A stretch of DNA of 9,202 nucleotides from Gammaproteobacteria bacterium (GTDB taxonomy: Bacteria > Pseudomonadota > Gammaproteobacteria > Pseudomonadales > Azotimanducaceae): assembly GCA_018667205.1 (NCBI GenBank), contig JABIVN010000471.1, forward strand, positions 1-9,202. The letters run 5' to 3'. The translations under genes were made by a program, and so were the position numbers. The notes below the pieces were generated by a model. It ran no database searches. It was not told the origin of the DNA and was given only the letters and a program-made list of their open reading frames with translations. Below are positions 1-7,566 of this stretch, one piece after another (positions within the stretch are counted from its first letter, which is position 1; every line of letters starts with the position of its first letter).

Positions 1-1253
1 CATCCACCCGCAAACGACCTGGCGGTAGTCTCCGGGTTTTTTAAATACCCCTTCATCACAATGTTGCCCCGCATGAAGACCTCTCCTTGAGTTAACCCAT
101 CCCATGGAACTGGCTGCATTGTCTCTGGGTCAGCTACCATCATCGCGCCAGACAACACCGACGAAACACCCTGACGAGCTTTCAGGGCCGCTTTTTCATT
201 CGAGGGAAGATCATCCCATTCCCGTCGCCACGCTGAAACGATCATGGGACCATAAGTTTCGGTCAGACCGTAGACCTGTATCACGTCGAAGCCTAACGCT
301 TCCATACCCATGATAACGGCAGCTGGAGGCGCAGCCCCGGCGGTCATTACCTTGATACCAGCAGGTAACCCTTGCTTCAACGGTGCCGGGGCATTGAGCA
401 AGGTATTGAGTACAACAGGTGCGCCACAAAAGTGAGTCACGGCTTTTACTTTAAAAGCTTCATAGATGGCATCTTCCCGAACCTGCCTCAGGCAGATTGC
501 CGCGCCGGCTACAGCGGCCAGCGTCCAAGGGAAACACCAACCATTGCAATGAAACATCGGTAATGTCCAAAGGTAATTGGGATGCATACCCATTTCCCAG
601 GTCAGAGCGTTGTTGGCAGCATTCAGATACGCACCCCGATGATGATAAACGACGCCCTTTGGGTCTCCGGTCGTTCCCGAAGTGTAGTTCAGTGAAATCG
701 CGTCCCACTCATCTTTCGGGGGATGCCAGAAATAATCAATGGAACCCTCGGCACACAGCGCTTCGTAGTTCAGCTGACCTATGCATTCCCCACCCTCGAA
801 CGACGGGTCATCGACATCGATAATAAGCATGTCACGCTCGGTAATCGCGAGCGCTTTCTTGACGACAGAGGAAAACTCTCGATCGGTAATAAGAACATTG
901 GACTCAGCATGCTCTAGCAAAAATGCGATAGTAGGGGCATCAAGCCGCGTATTGATCGCGTTAAATATCGCGCCGGTCATCGGTACAGCGAAATGCAGCT
1001 CCAGCATTTCTGGAATGTTCGGCAATATCGCAGCGATGGTATCACCCGGCTTTACACCCCGACTAACCAGGGCAGAGGCCACCCTGAGGCATCGGTTGTT
1101 GAACTCACCCCAATTCCTGGTGACATCACCGTAGACAGTGGCCGGATAATCAGGATAGAGGGCAGCCGTCCTCGCCAAAAAGTTTAGCGGAGTAAGTGCC
1201 TCAAAGTTAGCTGGATTCTTATCCAATCCTATTTCATAAATACCTTTTGTCAA
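1..1253 (-). CDS. Acyl-CoA synthetase, AMP-binding family (partial, C-terminus beyond left edge)
   Basis: The minus strand is open from 1253 to the left edge and gives 417 residues, starting MTKGIYEIGLDKNPANF. This is an adenylate-forming ligase that activates a carboxylic acid with ATP and then joins it to CoA. Visible motifs are the phosphate-binding loop TSGTTGDPKG (191-200), the FHCNGWCFPW segment (234-243), typical of the DmdB / medium-to-long-chain acyl-CoA ligase subfamily, the AGAAPP segment (305-310), and YGLTET (328-333), which contacts the adenylate. The hinge and the C-terminal subdomain with its catalytic lysine lie outside the window; full members are usually about 540 residues. 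The TTG start is chosen because a strong Shine-Dalgarno lies 6 bases upstream and because family members begin with the same GIYxxGLDKNxAN block. Substrate cannot be decided: a fatty acid, methylmercaptopropionate (DMSP demethylation) or another short acid are all possible. It is transcribed divergently from sppA. Confidence 0.93.
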   Translation of the reverse strand, partial: MTKGIYEIGLDKNPANFEALTPLNFLARTAALYPDYPATVYGDVTRNWGEFNNRCLRVASALVSRGVKPGDTIAAILPNIPEMLELHFAVPMTGAIFNAINTRLDAPTIAFLLEHAESNVLITDREFSSVVKKALAITERDMLIIDVDDPSFEGGECIGQLNYEALCAEGSIDYFWHPPKDEWDAISLNYTSGTTGDPKGVVYHHRGAYLNAANNALTWEMGMHPNYLWTLPMFHCNGWCFPWTLAAVAGAAICLRQVREDAIYEAFKVKAVTHFCGAPVVLNTLLNAPAPLKQGLPAGIKVMTAGAAPPAAVIMGMEALGFDVIQVYGLTETYGPMIVSAWRREWDDLPSNEKAALKARQGVSSVLSGAMMVADPETMQPVPWDGLTQGEVFMRGNIVMKGYLKNPETTARSFAGG

Positions 1254-1259
1254 AATAGT

Positions 1260-1267
1260 CCCCCCTT
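1260..1267 (-). promoter_or_regulatory. Shine-Dalgarno of the acyl-CoA synthetase gene
   Basis: On the minus strand the sequence AAGGGGGG lies 6 bases before the TTG at 1253. This purine run is the evidence for choosing the unusual TTG start; no ATG occurs in frame in the first 90 codons. Confidence 0.7.
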
Positions 1268-1392
1268 CCGATCTGATTGTCACTGAACGTCATTTGAATA
1301 ACGCGGAATATTACCACTCTTCTTTTCGGTCCGGGGGCGTCTTGATCGAACTCACTGCTGGATAGCGTTGCCGGTCAATTTTACCTTACATG

Positions 1393-1431
1393 CCTGTCCA
1401 ATACTAAGTGGACCCATTGGCAAGGTTTTTT
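1393..1431 (+). terminator. Terminator-like hairpin in the region upstream of sppA
   Basis: On the plus strand CCT-GT-CCAAT (1393-1402) can pair with ATTGG-CA-AGG (1416-1425) around a 2x2 internal loop and a 13-base apical loop. Six T residues follow at 1426-1431. A competing hairpin uses GTCCA (1396-1400) and TGGAC (1409-1413). No plus-strand gene ends upstream, so if the structure is real it is more likely a leader attenuator of sppA, or the relic of a lost gene, than an ordinary gene-end terminator. The stem is imperfect and may be chance. Confidence 0.3.
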
Positions 1432-1715
1432 GGGTCACCAGGAAACCATGGCTTGCTTCAGTGATACCTTTATTTCCTGGCAGCCACGCCTACTTACAAC
1501 TGATGAACCTGTTTTCAGTCATGGTCTGAACAATCTTAGTATGGCTCCTGAGGCAATTCTCTTCTCCGATGATAACCCCAGCTGCACGAAAAATGGATAT
1601 GAATTGAGAATGCATCAAAACGCCGGGCGGCGTGATCAAAGCGCTAAATGCACAGGGTGTAACCCCCTGATCAGGCTTACGGGTGTGGTAGCATTCTAGC
1701 CTTTATTGTTTCGTT

Positions 1716-1719
1716 GGAG
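1716..1719 (+). promoter_or_regulatory. Shine-Dalgarno of sppA
   Basis: GGAG lies 7 bases before the GTG at 1727, an ideal spacing. It decides the sppA start in favour of GTG 1727 over the in-frame TTG at 1706, which would add seven residues and has no good ribosome site. Confidence 0.7.
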
Positions 1720-1726
1720 TTTGTTC

Positions 1727-3535
1727 GTGAAAAAGGTCTGGTGGCTCATCACTGCCCTGAAGAATGCTATTGGCAACCTGCTGTTTATTGCCCTCATTAT
1801 TGTTGTGATCGTCGCCCTCGTGGGTCACGAGCCAGAAAGCATTCCTGCGTCGGCGGTAATGATAGTGAACCCTGAGGGTGTGATTGTTGAACAGCTAAGG
1901 TCCGTTGAGCCGGTAGAGGAATTTCTTCGGGGTGAAGCATCTGAAAATGCTGAGACACTGGGCAGAGACCTGGTGGATGCTATCCAACTCGCCAAGGCTG
2001 ATGATCGTATTAAGGCGATCGCCCTGGATCTTTCCAAGTTGCAAGGTACCACCCTGAACCAGTACGACGACATCGGAAAAGCGCTGAACAGTTTTAAAAA
2101 CAGCGGCAAGCCGGTTTTTTCTTATGGCTCCCATTATACGCAATCCCAATATTACCTTGCGTCCTTTGCAGACACGATCTATATCGACAAGGAAAGCCTG
2201 CCAGCAATGGGAGGGGTATTTCTACAGGGTTTTGGCGCCTACCCCCTTTACCTTAAAGCCGCCTTGGACAAGCTGCAGGTGAGCATGCATGTCATCAAGG
2301 CTGGTATTTACAAGAATGCCGCGGAAACCTATATCCGCGACAATATGTCCGATGAATCAAGAGAATCAACACAGGCGCTCATCGACTTCCTATGGGACAG
2401 TTACCTGGCGAAAATCACTAGCCACAGAGGTATCAGTCCAGAGGAAATCACTCACTACATCAACAATTATGACAGTTTATTGGATCAAACAGAAAATGGT
2501 CCCGCAGAGCTTGCCCTTGAACTGGGTCTAATTGATGGGCTCGTGACAAGGGGGCAGTGGCGATCAGAAATGCAGGCGATCAGTGGAAAATCCGGCGATA
2601 CCTACCAACATGTTGTCTACCGGAACTACCTGCAATCGATGCGCCCTGCGATGCCGGTTCAGAACCCAGCCACAGATAAAATTGCCGTCATCATCGCCAA
2701 GGGAACAATACTCGATGGTGAGCAGCCTGCCGGCGAAGCTGGCGGCGACACAATCGCGAAACTGATTCGCAAAGCAAGGAATTCACAGAATGTTAAGGCA
2801 ATTGTTCTGCGCGTCGATAGCCCAGGGGGAAGCTCTGCGGCATCGGAATTGATTCGAACTGAACTTGTAGCGATCCAGAAAAGCGGCAAGCCCGTGGTGG
2901 CTTCGATGGGTGGATACGCTGCTTCTGGTGGGTACTGGATCTCTAGCACCGCCGATAAAATCTTCGCATCAGAAACCACGATCACAGGCTCTATCGGCGT
3001 ATTTACTATCTTTCCGACATTTGAACGAAGCCTGGATTACCTTGGCGTTCACTCAGACGGTATCGGCACTACCTCGCTATCCGGCGCGATGAATAATTTT
3101 GACGAGATCAACCCAATATTCAAGCGTGCACTGCAAAGTTCCGTCGACCGGACATACGACAAATTCCTTGCATTGGTATCAGAAGGTCGAGGAATGTCGA
3201 TTGAAGAAGCCGACGCAGTTGCACAGGGGCGGGTCTGGGCTGGTTCTAGGGCGCTTGAACACGGTCTCATTGATGGCATCGGAGACGTTAATGTTGCCAT
3301 TGAATCTGCAGCCGCTCTTGCGGGATTGACAAACTATGACGTCGTCTACCTGGAAAAAGAACTTTCATCCAGGGAGCTAATATTAAGACAAGTTCTGCAA
3401 TCCTCAATAAGCCTGCTGCCCTCTGTACAGACTAGCCTGTTCCCTGCTATTCCAGCGGAGCTTAAAACTCTTTCGCTAATGACGAGGTCACCGTCGATCT
3501 ACCTGCAGTGCACTAACTGTAAAATCACGTTCTAA
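1727..3535 (+). CDS. sppA: Signal peptide peptidase SppA, 67K type
   Basis: The product is a 602-residue inner-membrane serine protease that degrades signal peptides left after secretion; E. coli SppA has a similar length of 618. The start MKKVWWLITALKNAIGN leads into one hydrophobic anchor (about residues 17-34), with the bulk expected in the periplasm. The two tandem ClpP-fold halves of the long form are present. The general-base lysine is in IYKNAAE (K196, matching E. coli K209). The nucleophilic serine is in YAASGGYW (S400, matching S409). The DSPGGS motif (about 363-368) and the TGSIGVF block (about 420-426) are also seen. The protein ends with a C-x2-C pair (CTNC) near the C-terminus. 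The GTG start is supported by a GGAG seven bases upstream. The gene converges on the helicase gene with only 20 bases between stop codons and no obvious terminator, so the two transcripts may overlap. Confidence 0.96.
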   Translation: MKKVWWLITALKNAIGNLLFIALIIVVIVALVGHEPESIPASAVMIVNPEGVIVEQLRSVEPVEEFLRGEASENAETLGRDLVDAIQLAKADDRIKAIALDLSKLQGTTLNQYDDIGKALNSFKNSGKPVFSYGSHYTQSQYYLASFADTIYIDKESLPAMGGVFLQGFGAYPLYLKAALDKLQVSMHVIKAGIYKNAAETYIRDNMSDESRESTQALIDFLWDSYLAKITSHRGISPEEITHYINNYDSLLDQTENGPAELALELGLIDGLVTRGQWRSEMQAISGKSGDTYQHVVYRNYLQSMRPAMPVQNPATDKIAVIIAKGTILDGEQPAGEAGGDTIAKLIRKARNSQNVKAIVLRVDSPGGSSAASELIRTELVAIQKSGKPVVASMGGYAASGGYWISSTADKIFASETTITGSIGVFTIFPTFERSLDYLGVHSDGIGTTSLSGAMNNFDEINPIFKRALQSSVDRTYDKFLALVSEGRGMSIEEADAVAQGRVWAGSRALEHGLIDGIGDVNVAIESAAALAGLTNYDVVYLEKELSSRELILRQVLQSSISLLPSVQTSLFPAIPAELKTLSLMTRSPSIYLQCTNCKITF

Positions 3536-3555
3536 CGCCCCCGTCCGGAAGGTTG

Positions 3556-5895
3556 TTACTGTTGACCCCAGAACGAATCAAGGTTCACTGCGACCTCTGA
3601 AGTGTTCTTGCAGCATCTAGGCTCCCATTCTGAGGGTAGCAGGTCCAGGTATCTTCTTTCACGGTACCGTGTGTCCACCAAACAAATTATCCCACGATCG
3701 GCATCATCCCGGATCACACGACCCGCTGTTTGCAATACCCTGACTAACCCTGGGTACTGGTAAGCATATTCAAAACCTGCTTCAGGAAAGTGATCCCTAA
3801 TGAGGTCCCTCTCTACGCCAATCTGGGGTAAACCGACACCCACGACGACGGCGCCGATTAACCGATTGCCTTTTAGGTCAATCCCCTCTGAAAACGCGCC
3901 GCCCATCACAGCAAACCCACAAACCTCGCTTTCATCTTCGAATGCGCTCAGAAATTCTTGTCGTTCCTCATCAGACATTTTTCGTTGTTGCACCCGTATC
4001 GCGATCTGCGGAAAACGCTTCTCAAATAAATGCACGGCACTTTGAAGGTAATCATAGGAAGGAAAAAACACCAGATAGTTGCCCGGTTTGGCGGTGATCA
4101 CACATTGGACAAGGTCTACCAGATCAGTAAGTGATTGATTCCTGCCTTTATAAGAAGTGTCAACATACTCAGCGAGGTTAACCTGCAGGTTTGTCGGACT
4201 AAAAGGTGATGGAAGCCTGTACCAGTTAGCGACATCCGAAGCGCCAAGCATACGCCTGAAGTATTCAGACGGTTGCATGGTTGCAGAGAAGCAGATTGTT
4301 GATGCCAGTCTATCGAAGCCTTCCCCTAACTGCCTTGAGGGATCCATACAGTAAAGTTTCAGGTAATGTTTTTTTGATTGATGCTGGAACAACACAGCGT
4401 AATCGGCATCAAAGTTCTCAGCAGTGCGAAGAAACCTCAGCGTATCAAAGTAACAACTCAGTAGCTCATCACGGAAACTGCCGTAGACCTCGTTGCGGAG
4501 TTCCTCCTCTGCACTACTACAGAAGGTTTGCATCGCTGACACAACCGCCTCGGGTATCTCGTACCCCGTAATGTATCCGTGTTCTTTAAATTCGATTTCG
4601 TACCGCTTCTTATAACCAAGGAAGGCTCGAGTAACTTTCCGCGCTGCCTTCATTACCGCCGGCGCTGAGTGTTGGCAGATCTTTACAATCGCAAGATAGG
4701 ACTCTTTATTAACCTCTGCGGAGAACATATCCCGACCTCTGTCGACCAGGTTATGAGCTTCGTCAACCAGCGCAATAGAATCTCTGTTTTTAGAATCAAA
4801 AAATCGCCGCAGGTAAACGACGGGGTCGAAGACATAATTGTAATCGGCAATAATCGCATCGCAAGACCTGGACAGGTCCAAGCCGAGCTCGAACGGACAG
4901 ACCCGGTCACGCCGCGCCGCTAACTCAACAGCCGATCGATCAAAATGTTCAGCCTCTCCCAGCATGGTATCAATCGTGTCCTGGACCTTGTCATAGTACC
5001 CTTTCGCATACTCACAATGATCAGGATGGCAAGGTTGCCCAGGGCTGAAACAGATTTTCTCTTTTGCAGTAATAACAATAGACCTAAGGCTGCCGCCGGC
5101 AACGGTTAGATCCTTTAACGCAATCTGAGCAAGCGCCTGGGTCGAGGTCTTTGCTGACAGATAAAACATCCGGCTCGTGTCACTCGATTCCATTGCCTTG
5201 ATTGACGGGTAAAGTGTCGCCATGGTTTTCCCAATGCCTGTCGGGGCCTCGATAATAAGCTGGCGGTTGTCGGCAACTGCGCGGTAGACAGACACCGCCA
5301 GATCCCTCTGGCCCGACCTGAACTTTCCATAAGGAAACGCCAGATCTCGCATTGAAGCGTTTCTATCAGCAACCCATTTTTGTCGCCGGCCAAGGATGGT
5401 GGAAAAAAAACCCACCGTATCGAAAAATATTGCTGCCAGTTCCTTAAGGTCGCTAACCCGCTCAAGGACCGTTTCCGTCTTTTTGTCCAGATGGTAGAGG
5501 CAAAGTCTCAAAATGAGCTTTTCTGCACCAATTTGAGTACCAACGATATACCCGTACAGTTGAGCCTGGTGCCAATAACTGTCAAGAACCCCTTCAGGGA
5601 TATCTTCGACTTCCACACGAAGCGTTTTAATTTCTTCGATGCAGAGCAACCCTCGCGCCGAGTCAAACCAACATCCATCAATTCGACCCCCTACCTCTAG
5701 ATCCATACCCGAAGTTTTCAACGCTATAGAGACAGGGTATTCAGCAAGATAGCCTTCTCCACGTGATTGCTGCACGCGTTGGTGTCCCCTGATCCCCTCA
5801 ATGGCGGAGCTTTTAGCGCTAAACCGGAAATTGATATCGCCGCGCCGACATCCGTCAATAAGCTGTCCAACTGATAGGGCAACGGGATTCATCAA
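3556..5895 (-). CDS. PD-(D/E)XK nuclease fused to XPD/DinG-family Fe-S helicase
   Basis: This 779-residue protein (TTG start; 778 from the adjacent ATG at 5892) combines two DNA-processing domains. Residues about 30-165 look like a RecB/Cas4-type PD-(D/E)XK nuclease: E52, GRIDG with D73, EEIK with E88 and K90, and the Q110-xxx-Y114 motif are all present, so it should be active. Residues about 185-760 form a superfamily 2 helicase of the XPD/Rad3/DinG group: Walker A APTGIGKT (217-224), DEAH box (378-381), FSATM (536-540), GGAFSEGIDLKG (665-676) and QTAGRVIR (722-729). Four cysteines between Walker A and the DEAH box (C282, C289, C294, C333) should hold a 4Fe-4S cluster. Their spacing, three close and one about 38 residues on, is closer to XPD/FANCJ than to E. 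coli DinG. Such helicases unwind 5' to 3'. The gene starts right after the FAN1-like stop codon, so the two are probably translated from one mRNA. GAGG lies 11 bases before TTG and 14 before ATG, leaving the start open. Confidence 0.93.
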   Translation of the reverse strand: MMNPVALSVGQLIDGCRRGDINFRFSAKSSAIEGIRGHQRVQQSRGEGYLAEYPVSIALKTSGMDLEVGGRIDGCWFDSARGLLCIEEIKTLRVEVEDIPEGVLDSYWHQAQLYGYIVGTQIGAEKLILRLCLYHLDKKTETVLERVSDLKELAAIFFDTVGFFSTILGRRQKWVADRNASMRDLAFPYGKFRSGQRDLAVSVYRAVADNRQLIIEAPTGIGKTMATLYPSIKAMESSDTSRMFYLSAKTSTQALAQIALKDLTVAGGSLRSIVITAKEKICFSPGQPCHPDHCEYAKGYYDKVQDTIDTMLGEAEHFDRSAVELAARRDRVCPFELGLDLSRSCDAIIADYNYVFDPVVYLRRFFDSKNRDSIALVDEAHNLVDRGRDMFSAEVNKESYLAIVKICQHSAPAVMKAARKVTRAFLGYKKRYEIEFKEHGYITGYEIPEAVVSAMQTFCSSAEEELRNEVYGSFRDELLSCYFDTLRFLRTAENFDADYAVLFQHQSKKHYLKLYCMDPSRQLGEGFDRLASTICFSATMQPSEYFRRMLGASDVANWYRLPSPFSPTNLQVNLAEYVDTSYKGRNQSLTDLVDLVQCVITAKPGNYLVFFPSYDYLQSAVHLFEKRFPQIAIRVQQRKMSDEERQEFLSAFEDESEVCGFAVMGGAFSEGIDLKGNRLIGAVVVGVGLPQIGVERDLIRDHFPEAGFEYAYQYPGLVRVLQTAGRVIRDDADRGIICLVDTRYRERRYLDLLPSEWEPRCCKNTSEVAVNLDSFWGQQ

Positions 5896-7536
5896 TTAGG
5901 TACCAACCTCAAGGTATTCAACATTCACAACTGCCGCAGGAATCGCCTGTTCCTGAAAATAGCGGAACCAGCGCGCCTGGTTTTTTTGCAATTTATCGCC
6001 TGGTCCTTTGATCTCAACCATGCGGTAGCTGTTTTGGTCAAATACAATCAGGTCCGGAAATCCGCTTGAGTTGTTTTTTAGATCAATCAGTAGCCGTTCG
6101 AATATCCGGATTAGGTCTTGAACGGGGATTTTTACCAAAGCAGCCTCTAACAGTTGTTCGTCAACATACATCCAGTTGACGAACGGATTGGTGATGCCAA
6201 TTTTGGCCCGATAAATAGCCATAGCAAGGTCTCGTGGACCATTCTTTTCAAGCGCTTTAAAGCGACCAGCTATCAGTACTCGTCTGCTATCGACAAAATC
6301 CGGCGTGTATAGATCTATCGGGCTCCTCTGAAAAGGATTAAAAAAAGCCCCGCTGACGGGGGCGTAAATAATGTCCCAAAAGCACAAACCAAAGAGACTT
6401 CGCATGAGGCTGTTTTCAACGTAATAGCTTTCGTAACCCAAGTTCTGGTAATACGTTCGCGCGCACAGCTCAACGCTACTATCTACGCATGCAACCTGAA
6501 TGATGGTCTGCTCGATCGTCTGTACCGGCAGGTTAAACTCGGGGCCGCTTTTAAGCTGGTGTTTTTTGGCTAAACGATGGCCAAACCTTTGCGCGAATTC
6601 CAACTCCTCCTCGCTCAGCGGAGTCTCAATGATTGATTCACAGAAGGCCATCGCAGCCTGAGGGTCACCTAGTCGATCCAGGATCCTTGCCTGCCGTTCG
6701 CGCGCAGGTGTTGCTTGCGCTCTACAATACACGCTGACCGCTTCTTCAATCATGTCAGCGCGTTCCAGATATCGACCAATCCGGTTAACGATGCGATCAA
6801 ACCGCCGCGACAACACCGGCTCCATGTTCCTTGCCGGTAATTTATCCACCAGTTGCAGGAGATCCAGGCCGCAACCTTCGGTTTCCATTAACTGTTTGCT
6901 CACATCTGACAATGACTGCAACACAATTAGTTCGTCGATAACCTCACGACGTTGAAAAAGTCCGGTATTTCCGTCAATTTCATACTGCTCGAACGGCGCA
7001 ACCAGTTCATGCATGACAAACGCGGTCATGTCCTGGTGAAAGTTCCCAAAAAAAAGCAGTTTAAAAACCGTTAGTTCTTCGGCCCAAGCCAACTCAACGA
7101 CCTCGATCGTCAGCTCATGAACAGGGTTAACCTGTCCTGATGATAGATAATCCGCCAGCACCTGCTTTTTAGTTGACTGTGGAAAATCGGCGCAGGCTTC
7201 TAGACGGAGCAAATCCGCCTTCGAGCAGATCTTGATGGCAGCGTCAAGGTCCGGGATCGTTGGTAGAATAAACGAAGCGGCGACAAGTGCCCTGATTTCA
7301 ACGCCTAGACTAGCGACTTCCGGGTAGTTAAGTTTATCGACCCTAAAGTAGGGTCCTTTCCTGTTGGTTAACCTAACGAACAGCTTCCGAGAATCTGGTG
7401 ATAGCGCCTGAAAAGACGCATGGAACTGTTTTTCATTCTCAGACAACAGGTCCGAGTAGCGCCGGCTAACGAAGTCGAGCAAGAAGGTAAAATTGTCGAG
7501 GTAATATCCCTCGGGAAGATCGTCTGCCATTGACAC
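5896..7536 (-). CDS. fan1: FAN1-like structure-specific nuclease, VRR-NUC domain
   Basis: The 546-residue product is a bacterial FAN1 homologue, close in length to the roughly 560 residues of the Pseudomonas aeruginosa protein. FAN1 enzymes cut 5' flaps and can unhook DNA interstrand crosslinks. The C-terminal VRR-NUC nuclease is complete: PDL with D495, EIKGPGD with E508 and K510, then QxxW (520-523). The additional acidic residue expected from FAN1 structures is E374, in the segment VENSLMRSLFGLCFWDIIY. The N-terminal two thirds are helix-rich, matching the SAP-like and TPR-like regions of the family; no ubiquitin-binding zinc finger is seen, as expected for bacteria. Starts are GTG 7536 or ATG 7530 (544 residues); neither has a strong Shine-Dalgarno. 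A LexA box immediately upstream implies SOS induction. It is the first gene of an operon with the helicase, whose TTG/ATG follows the TAA at 5898-5896 by 0-3 bases. Confidence 0.94.
   Translation of the reverse strand: MSMADDLPEGYYLDNFTFLLDFVSRRYSDLLSENEKQFHASFQALSPDSRKLFVRLTNRKGPYFRVDKLNYPEVASLGVEIRALVAASFILPTIPDLDAAIKICSKADLLRLEACADFPQSTKKQVLADYLSSGQVNPVHELTIEVVELAWAEELTVFKLLFFGNFHQDMTAFVMHELVAPFEQYEIDGNTGLFQRREVIDELIVLQSLSDVSKQLMETEGCGLDLLQLVDKLPARNMEPVLSRRFDRIVNRIGRYLERADMIEEAVSVYCRAQATPARERQARILDRLGDPQAAMAFCESIIETPLSEEELEFAQRFGHRLAKKHQLKSGPEFNLPVQTIEQTIIQVACVDSSVELCARTYYQNLGYESYYVENSLMRSLFGLCFWDIIYAPVSGAFFNPFQRSPIDLYTPDFVDSRRVLIAGRFKALEKNGPRDLAMAIYRAKIGITNPFVNWMYVDEQLLEAALVKIPVQDLIRIFERLLIDLKNNSSGFPDLIVFDQNSYRMVEIKGPGDKLQKNQARWFRYFQEQAIPAAVVNVEYLEVGT
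6340..6363 (-). other. Intragenic terminator-like hairpin with U7 tract in the FAN1-like gene
   Basis: In the coding-sense RNA of the minus strand, CCCCG (6361-6357) and CGGGG (6352-6348) form a perfect GC stem with a 4-base loop, followed one base later by seven U (6346-6340). This has the form of an intrinsic terminator but lies inside the open frame, where it encodes SGAFFNP, a segment next to the active-site region. Protein constraint on the Phe-Phe codons may explain the U run. Confidence 0.4.
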
Positions 7537-7545
7537 CAGCTTAAA

Positions 7546-7561
7546 CTGTATTTATATACAG
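7546..7561 (-). promoter_or_regulatory. LexA operator (SOS box) upstream of the FAN1-helicase operon
   Basis: The 16-mer reads CTGTATATAAATACAG on the minus strand. It matches the E. coli-type SOS box CTGT-N8-ACAG perfectly in both conserved arms and has the usual alternating AT core; the arms extend symmetrically as CTGTAT / ATACAG. It lies between the lipoprotein stop (7567) and the FAN1 start, 9 bases before GTG 7536 and 15 before ATG 7530. TATAAA within the box could be the -10 element, which would let bound LexA block RNA polymerase directly. No convincing -35 is seen. A transcript starting near 7542 would have a very short leader. Confidence 0.85.
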
Positions 7562-7566
7562 GTAAA

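Larger units (their letters stand above)
1254..1726. other. Divergent intergenic region between acyl-CoA synthetase and sppA
   Basis: This 473-base gap must hold the promoters of both divergent genes, but no strong -35/-10 pair is visible on either strand. It contains a terminator-like hairpin (1393-1431), a short inverted repeat CAGGG-N7-CCCTG (1653-1669) and, overlapping it, the perfect palindrome CCTGATCAGG (1666-1675). The last two could be operator sites but match no regulator I recognise. An 89-codon open frame (1430-1699, plus) has no recognisable motif and is considered doubtful. No tRNA or other RNA gene is apparent. Confidence 0.6.

Noticed and set aside
104..1187. Several plus-strand open frames of 60-117 codons across the left end
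   Set aside because: They are shadows of the acyl-CoA synthetase, whose minus-strand frame is continuous and carries conserved motifs from start to window edge.
1706..1726. TTG at 1706 as the start of sppA
   Set aside because: The GTG at 1727 has a well-placed GGAG and gives a typical MKK signal-anchor start; the extra seven residues have no support.
3556..7536. A CRISPR or phage-defence reading of the nuclease-helicase pair, because of the Cas4-like domain
   Set aside because: No repeats, cas genes or mobile-element marks are present; FAN1 identity and the LexA box point to DNA repair.
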